Source: a virus. From it: a stretch of 29,412 bases of DNA. Every line of letters starts with the position of its first letter. Positions within the stretch are counted from its first letter, which is position 1. The notes under the pieces were generated by a model. The model was not told the DNA's origin and made no database searches. It was given only the letters and a program-made list of their open reading frames with translations. Shown here piece by piece: positions 23,389 through 29,284 of the stretch. The stretch covers positions 1 to 29,412 of the IMG/VR virus record IMGVR_UViG_3300025646_007690; one strand, 5' to 3'. The position numbers and the translations under genes are program-made.

Positions 23389-23982
23389 ATGTCAGAGAGA
23401 GTTCCAAGAATGGCTCCTATTAACAACCAAGGCGATGGTGAGGTTTATACTCAGTATCGCCAATGGCCTTTTAATAGTACAGATATGGATGGAGGTAATA
23501 AAACAGAAGGTAATCAACCTAATGCTTATCCAGGTGAAGAAGATGCTGAAGAATATAAACATGACTATGATCACTTAGATGGTTATCATATTATGATAGG
23601 TACTCCTGATGAGTTTAAAAAGTCTAAAATAAAAAGAGGTATACTTCTTCGTAATAATAAAGTTGTTTGGTCTCCTGAAAATGAACATCATAATAGATTA
23701 CACGCAGCTTTTCAAAATGAGTTTGGAAAAAAAGATTACGATTTTTATAATCTAAGAGTTAAAGGCGATCAAGTACAACCATTAAGGTATCAGAAAGTAT
23801 CTCCTTATAAAGCTATTGATGTTAACACTGATGAAATAAACAGCATACAAAAGATATTACCTCAGTTTGAAGTTGTTAAATCTTTTAGAAGTCAACCTAA
23901 ATCTGTTCCATCATTCATGGATTATTATAAAAATAAGTTTAAGGGTTTATTTCACCCTGGTGATGAAGAAGAACCTAAATGA
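23389..23982 (+). CDS. Hypothetical protein, late gene (197 aa)
   Basis: Not recognised. ATG 23389 is preferred to ATG 23350, which lies inside the RadA-like gene, because of the ATTAAATA box 5 nt upstream. The N-terminal ~60 residues are polar and low complexity (Gly, Asn, Asp, Glu rich). The middle (YHIMIGTPDEFKKSKIKRGI, VVWSPENEHHNRLHAAFQNE) looks like a small folded domain, and the C-terminus is charged. No signal or membrane segment. It overlaps the next ORF by 4 bp (ATGA). Possibly a virion component, given its late promoter. Confidence 0.65.
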   Translation: MSERVPRMAPINNQGDGEVYTQYRQWPFNSTDMDGGNKTEGNQPNAYPGEEDAEEYKHDYDHLDGYHIMIGTPDEFKKSKIKRGILLRNNKVVWSPENEHHNRLHAAFQNEFGKKDYDFYNLRVKGDQVQPLRYQKVSPYKAIDVNTDEINSIQKILPQFEVVKSFRSQPKSVPSFMDYYKNKFKGLFHPGDEEEPK

Positions 23983-24707
23983 AAAAAGTTATTATAGTAT
24001 ATGTTATTGTTACACTTTTAATGGTAAGCATAGGAGTGTTTCAGAAATATTATACTAAATTAAAACCTATTTTAGAAGTAAAAGAAAAGATTGATAACAT
24101 AACTGATGATGTAGAAGCATTATTAGAAGAAAAAGCATTACTTAAAAAGTACAATATAAACGATCTTAGTCATATTAAAGATTTTAATATGAACAAAATA
24201 GGCCCCCCAACTAATGCTATTCCAAGTTTAGATAAACCTGAGTTTGAATTACCTTCAGAAGAAGATTTAATACCTTATGAGATTCTTCCATTCAAACGAT
24301 TTGAAAATGATAGAGGTTTATTGAAGAACATTTTTGATATAGATGATATCAGACTTAATAAGAACTTTAATTATGAAATAGATTCAGGTTATTTTACATT
24401 TGTACTAAAAGGTAATTTTCAGAACCCTAAACTGGTAATCGAAACTTCAGATGAGTTTCCTTTTGAACCTACTTTATCATTTAGTAGAATAAATGGCGAT
24501 ATAAATTATTTTTTAACTTCTAATTTTGAAACTCCTTTAACAGATAGATTAAATTTACAATTTGACGCTCTAGTTAACGATTACGATTATGGAGCTGAAA
24601 TAAGATTAATTAAAACATTTCAGAATGATGATAGTGCTTTTTTATCAGCTATATATTCTAACGAAAAGGATTTACAGTTATCATTTGGTGTTGATTACAA
24701 ATACTAA
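23979..24707 (+). CDS. Membrane-anchored protein: N-terminal TM helix, coiled coil, beta-rich C-terminus (242 aa)
   Basis: Residues 1-24 (MKKVIIVYVIVTLLMVSIGV) are an uncleaved-looking signal anchor, followed by a helical, charged stretch ~28-62 (coiled coil), a Pro-rich hinge (~70-95), and from ~125 a run of alternating beta strands ending in the aromatic LQLSFGVDYKY. The strand pattern with terminal Tyr resembles outer-membrane beta-barrel C-termini, so it might bridge the inner and outer membrane of a Gram-negative host as a spanin-like or envelope-modifying protein. This is inference; no lipobox is seen. Translationally coupled to the previous gene. Confidence 0.65.
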   Translation: MKKVIIVYVIVTLLMVSIGVFQKYYTKLKPILEVKEKIDNITDDVEALLEEKALLKKYNINDLSHIKDFNMNKIGPPTNAIPSLDKPEFELPSEEDLIPYEILPFKRFENDRGLLKNIFDIDDIRLNKNFNYEIDSGYFTFVLKGNFQNPKLVIETSDEFPFEPTLSFSRINGDINYFLTSNFETPLTDRLNLQFDALVNDYDYGAEIRLIKTFQNDDSAFLSAIYSNEKDLQLSFGVDYKY

Positions 24708-24776
24708 GTATTAAATATTAGTGTTAGTATTACTACTTCCAACCGTATTGGAGTGTGTGTGACTAAGGGGACTTAG
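24708..24776 (+). promoter_or_regulatory. Structured 5' leader with late-like box and two hairpins
   Basis: ATTAAATA (24710-24717) predicts a transcript start near 24723, roughly 54-60 nt upstream of the next gene. The leader holds a 6-bp hairpin (stems 24737-24742 and 24748-24753, loop CCGTA) and a second one, CTAAG-GGGA-CTTAG (24763-24776), touching the GTG at 24777. The GGGGA in the second loop could be a masked ribosome binding site. Confidence 0.4.
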
Positions 24777-25502
24777 GTGAAGCATATGAAAATGATTAAT
24801 TTGGAGGTGGTATCTCCTCCCAGGTGCGGTAGCACTTTACTTTGGCATTTCTGTAAATATAATGTTGCAGGAAAAAATAATGGTTTCTTTCAAATAGATA
24901 ATAATGTAAATAAATCTCACCCTCCTTTTGAAAGCGATCACATAAAGTTAAGCAACTTTGACTTTCATACATATTATATTGTTACTGTTAGACACCCTTT
25001 TAGTCAGTTAGCTTCTTTATTAGTATATGATAATAAGAATGAAAATAATACATATGATACATCTTCATTATCTGAAAGATATGTGATGGGTAAAGTTGAT
25101 GAATCTATTAGAGATTTTAAATGGTGTTATGATATTTTAAAAAATAATACTTTCAATACCGTATTATTTAAATATGAAAGATTTGTAAATGAATATAACT
25201 ATTTCTTTGAACATTTTCAAGAAGTATTTGGGTTTGAATATAATGAAGAGGATCGTAATAATTTTTACGAAAACTTTGGTTTAGAAGTTGTAAATTCTAG
25301 AGTAGGTTCAGAAGGATATATAGGTTATTCTCAAAATCATGTAAGTGTAAATCAAGGTAACAATGAAGAAAATATAAAATATATACCTAAACGATTTAGA
25401 AAAGCTATTCAGAACAAATATATTAGATCAGGAGTATATGATATGTTTAATTATTTTCCTGTTACTTTAGATGGTATAGAATATTTACCTTCTTACCCTT
25501 AA
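24777..25502 (+). CDS. Sulfotransferase-like P-loop protein, copy 1 (241 aa)
   Basis: Matches the PAPS-dependent sulfotransferase fold: 5'-phosphosulfate loop SPPRCGSTLLWHF (13-25, P-R-x-G-S-T core) and 3'-phosphate-binding VRHPFSQLASLL (about 65-76, Arg and Ser conserved), followed by LFKYERF, the usual strand after the helical insert. It would transfer sulfate from PAPS to a sugar hydroxyl or tyrosine. Starts possible at GTG 24777, ATG 24786 or ATG 24792. Unlike its neighbours it is preceded by a structured leader. Its stop overlaps the convergent gene by 4 bp. A second protein of this type is encoded at 26537-27238. The acceptor is unknown. Confidence 0.75.
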   Translation: MKHMKMINLEVVSPPRCGSTLLWHFCKYNVAGKNNGFFQIDNNVNKSHPPFESDHIKLSNFDFHTYYIVTVRHPFSQLASLLVYDNKNENNTYDTSSLSERYVMGKVDESIRDFKWCYDILKNNTFNTVLFKYERFVNEYNYFFEHFQEVFGFEYNEEDRNNFYENFGLEVVNSRVGSEGYIGYSQNHVSVNQGNNEENIKYIPKRFRKAIQNKYIRSGVYDMFNYFPVTLDGIEYLPSYP

Positions 25503-26089
25503 CGTTTCTTTTTAGCATCATTAGTTGATTGCATATGTTTTACTCCCATAATCGTTCCAATGATACTAAATGAATTTGTTAATAATATACTGAACATATT
25601 AGCCCATGAGCTCTCAATTATCTGATTTTCGTTTCCGGTTACTATTGTGTAGAAGTATAATATAGATGTAATAAAACCTACTCCTAATATAACTACTAAT
25701 GATGTACTTACTATTTTATTAACTAATTCGTTTTGATTTTTTTTAACTATGAAATCTAAATCTTCTTCAGCATTTAATTTAGCTTTTTCTGCTATAGCTT
25801 TTGCTTTATTAGATTCTTCTAGTGCTTTTTTTAAATCTATCTGAGCTTGTTCGTTTTTTTCTTTCCATTCTACTAGCTCTTTATTTTGTGTTTGAACCTG
25901 GCGAGTTATTTCAAGTCTTTTCTTTCTTGTTTCGATATCCTTTTCGATACTTTCTTTTACATATTTTTCTAGGTCAGGATTATCTGAAGTGTCTATAACT
26001 TTTAAAAAATTACCTTCAATTCTAATATTATGATTTACAAGTTCTAATATTTGTTCAGAACTTGTTTTTGAAAATTTTATTTTCTTCAT
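25499..26089 (-). CDS. Coiled-coil protein with two C-terminal membrane helices (196 aa)
   Basis: Residues 1-40 form a small N-terminal region (KFSKTSSEQILELVNHNIRI). Residues ~45-115 are a long charged coiled coil (Lys/Glu/Ala rich), then come two membrane segments at ~124-150 (NKIVSTSLVVILGVGFITSI...) and ~163-183 (ANMFSILLTNSFSIIGTIMG), with a basic tail. It is the last gene of the kinase operon and starts within the stop of the response regulator (ATGA). It may be the membrane-bound output or partner of the phage two-component pair, but no known effector motif is seen. Confidence 0.7.
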   Translation of the reverse strand: MKKIKFSKTSSEQILELVNHNIRIEGNFLKVIDTSDNPDLEKYVKESIEKDIETRKKRLEITRQVQTQNKELVEWKEKNEQAQIDLKKALEESNKAKAIAEKAKLNAEEDLDFIVKKNQNELVNKIVSTSLVVILGVGFITSILYFYTIVTGNENQIIESSWANMFSILLTNSFSIIGTIMGVKHMQSTNDAKKKR

Positions 26090-26520
26090 TTATAGACTTT
26101 AAATGGTGCTGTTCTATCTTTATAGCCACCAAAGTCTTTTCTAAAATCTTCTAATCTTGGTTCTATTTCATCACTCTTGATTATCCAAAATTGAGCTCCT
26201 GCTTTCATGGCTTTAGCTTGTTCAGTTTCATCATTAGAGCTTGATATAATCCCTATGACAACCCCATCTCCGTGTACAAAGTTTATACGTCTACATAATT
26301 CAATCCCATCGAAACTACTCCCTATAATATTAAGATCAACAAATATACAATCTGGTTTAGATAAATTGTTGTCTACTATATTTTTAAAGTACTTTTCTGC
26401 TTCGTCAGCACTACTCATTGCTTTTAAAGATAAAGTTATATCAAGCAAAGAACATGCATCTTCAAAGACTAAATGAAACAGGTCTTCATCGTCAACTAAA
26501 AGAATGGAGTCAATCATCAT
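26086..26520 (-). CDS. Receiver-only response regulator (CheY-like), 144 aa
   Basis: A complete receiver domain with all key residues: acidic pair Asp10/Asp11 in LLVDDEDLF, phospho-acceptor Asp62 in CIFVDLNIIG, the Ser of GIISSSNDE (about 93-94) in place of the common Thr/Ser, and Lys115 in WIIKSDE. No DNA-binding or enzymatic output domain follows; only a ~20-residue tail. It should accept phosphate from the histidine kinase encoded two genes upstream. Signalling would then be through protein contact, as with CheY or Spo0F. An ATTAAATA box lies 13 nt upstream of ATG 26520, so this gene may also have its own transcript with a short leader. Confidence 0.9.
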   Translation of the reverse strand: MMIDSILLVDDEDLFHLVFEDACSLLDITLSLKAMSSADEAEKYFKNIVDNNLSKPDCIFVDLNIIGSSFDGIELCRRINFVHGDGVVIGIISSSNDETEQAKAMKAGAQFWIIKSDEIEPRLEDFRKDFGGYKDRTAPFKVYK

Positions 26521-26533
26521 GGCATCTGTTTAT

Positions 26534-26541
26534 TATTTAAT
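26534..26541 (-). promoter_or_regulatory. Late-like box ATTAAATA, 13 nt from ATG 26520
   Basis: The box overlaps the stop of the sulfotransferase-like gene. Its spacing to the start codon is longer than at other sites and would leave a leader of about 7-8 nt. May be coincidental in AT-rich DNA. Confidence 0.3.
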
Positions 26542-27238
26542 GATATTCTTCATCTAAATTGAATACTTTGTCATTAGGTAAGGTAGATAAATCAAATGTT
26601 TCGTAGTTATGTCTATCTATATATTTTTGAAGGGTTGTTGTAGCGGTCTCTCTATAATCTTCTGGAATTAATTTAAGATTTGCTTTGTTATCTCCTTTAC
26701 CGCTACTAACATGGAAAGGTCTAAAGTCTTTTCTCTTCTTCTGACCGGCAATCATATCTTGAGCTATCGTTTCAGCACAAAAATCAGCTTGAAAATTATT
26801 AAACTGTTCATCAGTTATTTGAACGTTATAGTTATCACTGATAAAGGTTCTAAGATAGTCGTAGTTATTATGATAATCCTCATAATTGATTACAATACCA
26901 TTACCTTTATTATTATCTACGAAATCGTAGAAGAAAGATAATCTTTTGTCAAGCTCATTCAACTTCATCTCTGCATTACCAGGTATGACTTTTATAGCTC
27001 TATCTTTTCTATCAATACTATCTACATGTAACATTGACCCATATATACCAAACGGGTGTCTGAATAGAAATAAGTTATTGTTTCCGTAATCATTAGCTGA
27101 TTTACTCTTATCGTTCAACATTTGCGGGTGAACTAAACTACACTTCTCACAGACAAACTCTCTCAAGAATAAATTAAGTATTGTTCCTCCACTTCTAGGT
27201 ACAGCGAATATGTTTATTTGTCCTATTGGTTTGGTCAT
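26537..27238 (-). CDS. Sulfotransferase-like P-loop protein, copy 2 (233 aa)
   Basis: Sulfotransferase signature loops: AVPRSGGTILNLFL (12-25, 5'-phosphosulfate loop) and LFRHPFGIYGSML (about 57-69, 3'-phosphate binding Arg and Ser), with GIVINYEDY as the following core strand. The length and order match copy 1 at 24777-25502, though the rest differs much. It starts in the stop of the histidine kinase gene (ATGA overlap) and precedes the response regulator, so it is transcribed as part of the signalling operon. It may modify a surface glycan or a protein Tyr; which one is unknown. Confidence 0.75.
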   Translation of the reverse strand: MTKPIGQINIFAVPRSGGTILNLFLREFVCEKCSLVHPQMLNDKSKSANDYGNNNLFLFRHPFGIYGSMLHVDSIDRKDRAIKVIPGNAEMKLNELDKRLSFFYDFVDNNKGNGIVINYEDYHNNYDYLRTFISDNYNVQITDEQFNNFQADFCAETIAQDMIAGQKKRKDFRPFHVSSGKGDNKANLKLIPEDYRETATTTLQKYIDRHNYETFDLSTLPNDKVFNLDEEYH

Positions 27239-28308
27239 ATACAGAAGTTATTTAGCTCTCTCAATTGGATTTTAAACTTCGTACCTTGTTCTAATTTTTC
27301 ACAACTAACTCTAAAGCCATGCTCTTCTAAAATAGCACAACATATATTAAGACCTAACCCTGAACCAGATTCTTTTTGCTTATCATTTCTAACATACGGT
27401 TTGCGTAACTCTTCAAATTGCTCTTGGTTAATACCTCTACCATTATCTTCTATAATAATAGACTCATTACTTTTATCAAAGTAAATCTTTACCAACTTTG
27501 TATCAGAGTCATTATACTTTAACCCATTTCTAATTAAGTTATCACATGCAGTGCAGAATAAAGATTCATTAACACTTTCATCAGGTAAGTCTTCAATAAT
27601 TACACTTCTATAATATGATGTCTTACTTAGGTATTCATCTAATATACTACCTATGTTCTTTACTTCTCTGTTTAATTTTGCGTCGGGTTTTACTAAGTTA
27701 GTAAACTCATATACACCTCTATATACTTTCTGAGTATGCATTAACCCTTCTTCAATCATTCGTAATGGAGCTCCTATTCTCAATTCTTCTATTTTATCAT
27801 CAGCTAATCTTCTTTTTAATGAGCTTACACCTCTCGGTATGTATGTATTGATACCTGAATGCATATCATGTCTTAATATTTTAGCAGCGTGTTCTAAATA
27901 AGCATTCTTCTTTTCTATCTCTTGTTGTTGAACTATTAAGTCTGTTATGTCGTGTCTTATACTAATGTAACCAAATAACTTATTATCTTTAAACTCTCCC
28001 TTAATCCAAGACTTAACAAAATATAACTCTCCTTTTTTGTTAATGTTTATTACACATGGATGGTACCATATTTTTCTATCTTTTACTACAGTACTATACA
28101 TATCTCTCCAAAACTCTTTACCATGTACACCTGAATTAACTATATTATGATCTTGACCTAAACATTCTTCAAGTGAATACCCTGCAACTTCTAAAAACTT
28201 TTCATTTGCATAAGTTATCTTACCTTGAGCGTCAGCTTTGCTTATTAAAGAAGTTTCTTCTAGAAGGAGTTCTGCCCCTTCTGCAGTCTCATTTGTTAGC
28301 ATCATCAT
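27235..28308 (-). CDS. PAS-domain sensor histidine kinase (357 aa)
   Basis: Soluble sensor kinase that autophosphorylates on His and passes the phosphate to a receiver. A PAS domain of the Aer/redox style covers ~residues 15-125 (LISKADAQGKITYANEKFLE, then VAGYSLEECLGQDHNIV and a following FW...W pattern). A helix leads to the phospho-acceptor His147 in ILRHDMHSGINTY. The ATPase domain shows the N box (CDNLIRNGLKYN, ~255-266), G1 box IEDNGRGI and G2 box GSGLGLNI. No membrane segment, so it senses a cytosolic signal. ATG 28308 is chosen over TTG 28338 since a TAAATA box ends 5 nt upstream. First gene of a four-gene operon with sulfotransferase-like, receiver and membrane proteins. Confidence 0.93.
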   Translation of the reverse strand: MMMLTNETAEGAELLLEETSLISKADAQGKITYANEKFLEVAGYSLEECLGQDHNIVNSGVHGKEFWRDMYSTVVKDRKIWYHPCVININKKGELYFVKSWIKGEFKDNKLFGYISIRHDITDLIVQQQEIEKKNAYLEHAAKILRHDMHSGINTYIPRGVSSLKRRLADDKIEELRIGAPLRMIEEGLMHTQKVYRGVYEFTNLVKPDAKLNREVKNIGSILDEYLSKTSYYRSVIIEDLPDESVNESLFCTACDNLIRNGLKYNDSDTKLVKIYFDKSNESIIIEDNGRGINQEQFEELRKPYVRNDKQKESGSGLGLNICCAILEEHGFRVSCEKLEQGTKFKIQLRELNNFCI

Positions 28309-28313
28309 ATTAA

Positions 28314-28321
28314 TATTTAAT
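28314..28321 (-). promoter_or_regulatory. Late-like promoter, ATTAAATA, 5 nt from ATG 28308
   Basis: On the minus strand ATTAAATA ends 5 nt before the ATG at 28308; it drives the kinase operon. It touches the -35 of the divergent early-type promoter for the phosphatase-like gene. Confidence 0.6.
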
Positions 28322-28349
28322 TGAGTTTTATTGGGCAAGTTACTACAAT
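28321..28349 (+). promoter_or_regulatory. Sigma70-like promoter (TTGAGT-17-TACAAT), 6 nt from ATG
   Basis: TTGAGT (28321-28326), 17-nt spacer, TACAAT (28344-28349), 6 nt, ATG 28356. Canonical spacing; predicted +1 is the start codon. Confidence 0.65.
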
Positions 28350-28355
28350 ATACAT

Positions 28356-28883
28356 ATGAAGATAGAATATAAACCAGAGTTAAAGAGAGGATTTCTCTTT
28401 GTATGCACCGGTAATGTCTTTAGGAGTAAAACAGCTGCAGCTCTTGCCTGCAATAAAGGATTGTCATGTGCATCTGCTGGATTTGAGCCTTGGAGATTAC
28501 AAGACGAACATCATGACGATAGTTATTACAATCATGGTAGTCAAAAAGACATTACTATGGATAAAGATGCTTATGAGTTTTGTATTAGAGAAGGTGTTAA
28601 AGATTGGGAAATTGAACCGTTTCAACAAGAACTAACCCCTAAACAAATACAAAAATCTCAAATCGTTATATGTATGAATTATAGAGAGCATTATCCAATG
28701 ATGGAGAAGTTTAAGATGAAACATAATATTAATCCCCATAATATTATGTATTGGGATATACCTGACATTAGAAAGGAAGAAGGTTGGAAAGGTTTTGAAG
28801 ATAACCTTGATTATGGAGAGAAGAAAGATATAATCAATATGGTTAAAGATAAAATTGATTCATTATTAATTCGTTTAAGTTAA
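28356..28883 (+). CDS. Low-molecular-weight phosphotyrosine phosphatase-like protein (175 aa)
   Basis: Has the LMW-PTP P-loop near the N-terminus, FVCTGNVFRSKTAA, with the catalytic Cys17 and Arg23 of C-x5-R-S, and the later MYWDIPDI, matching the WDxxDP loop that carries the general-acid Asp. It would dephosphorylate phosphotyrosine, or phosphoarginine/arsenate in related enzymes, in the cytosol. At 175 aa it is a little longer than the usual ~150 because of an insert around 48-60 (DEHHDDSYYNHG). Divergent from the histidine kinase with 47 bp between, but driven by an early-type promoter. Bacterial relatives control capsule synthesis by dephosphorylating Tyr kinases, which would fit the glycan genes nearby (inference). 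Confidence 0.82.
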   Translation: MKIEYKPELKRGFLFVCTGNVFRSKTAAALACNKGLSCASAGFEPWRLQDEHHDDSYYNHGSQKDITMDKDAYEFCIREGVKDWEIEPFQQELTPKQIQKSQIVICMNYREHYPMMEKFKMKHNINPHNIMYWDIPDIRKEEGWKGFEDNLDYGEKKDIINMVKDKIDSLLIRLS

Positions 28884-28886
28884 ATA
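28879..28886 (+). promoter_or_regulatory. Late-like promoter, GTTAAATA, 5 nt from ATG
   Basis: GTTAAATA contains the TAA stop of the phosphatase-like gene and ends 5 nt before ATG 28892. Confidence 0.55.
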
Positions 28887-28891
28887 TTATT

Positions 28892-29284
28892 ATGGGACTA
28901 CATAAAGTAAAGATAATTTACCCGGGGTATAAAACTTTCGAATTCAATCGATTCGGTAATGGTGATTGGGATTACTTTTGGACTAAATTGAAAGAAGAAT
29001 GGCAATCTCCTGTTCATGGATGTGCTACATTTTTAGATGCTAAGATCAGACCTTTCTCTGTTAATGACTTCATAATGGTAGATGATAAGTACTATCGTTG
29101 TATGTGCCCTGAAGGTATGGTTGAAGTATCAAAAGAGTTCGTAGATGAAATAGAAGATAAAATTCGTAATCATTATCTTGTACTTGAAAGAGATGAACAT
29201 TTTTGGGCTAAACTTGAAGTGTTTGAAGAACTAGAAAGGACCAAAAAGAAAGTTAAACAGACATATGAATGCGCAGAAGTTTAA
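28892..29284 (+). CDS. Hypothetical protein (130 aa)
   Basis: Not recognised. Starts MGLHKVKIIYPGYKTFEFNR, has many aromatics (WDYFWTKLKEEW) and a short CMCPEG element that might be structural. The C-terminal ~45 residues are helical and charged (VDEIEDKIRNHYLVLERDEH). No membrane segment. The TAAATA box 5 nt upstream supports the start. It overlaps the following ORF by 20 bp. Confidence 0.65.
   Translation: MGLHKVKIIYPGYKTFEFNRFGNGDWDYFWTKLKEEWQSPVHGCATFLDAKIRPFSVNDFIMVDDKYYRCMCPEGMVEVSKEFVDEIEDKIRNHYLVLERDEHFWAKLEVFEELERTKKKVKQTYECAEV

Noticed and set aside
24721-24762. 13-codon leader peptide from GTG 24721
   Set aside because: Spacing to the late box is only 3 nt, unlike other genes, and the peptide has no regulatory codon run; mentioned only as a possibility under the leader.
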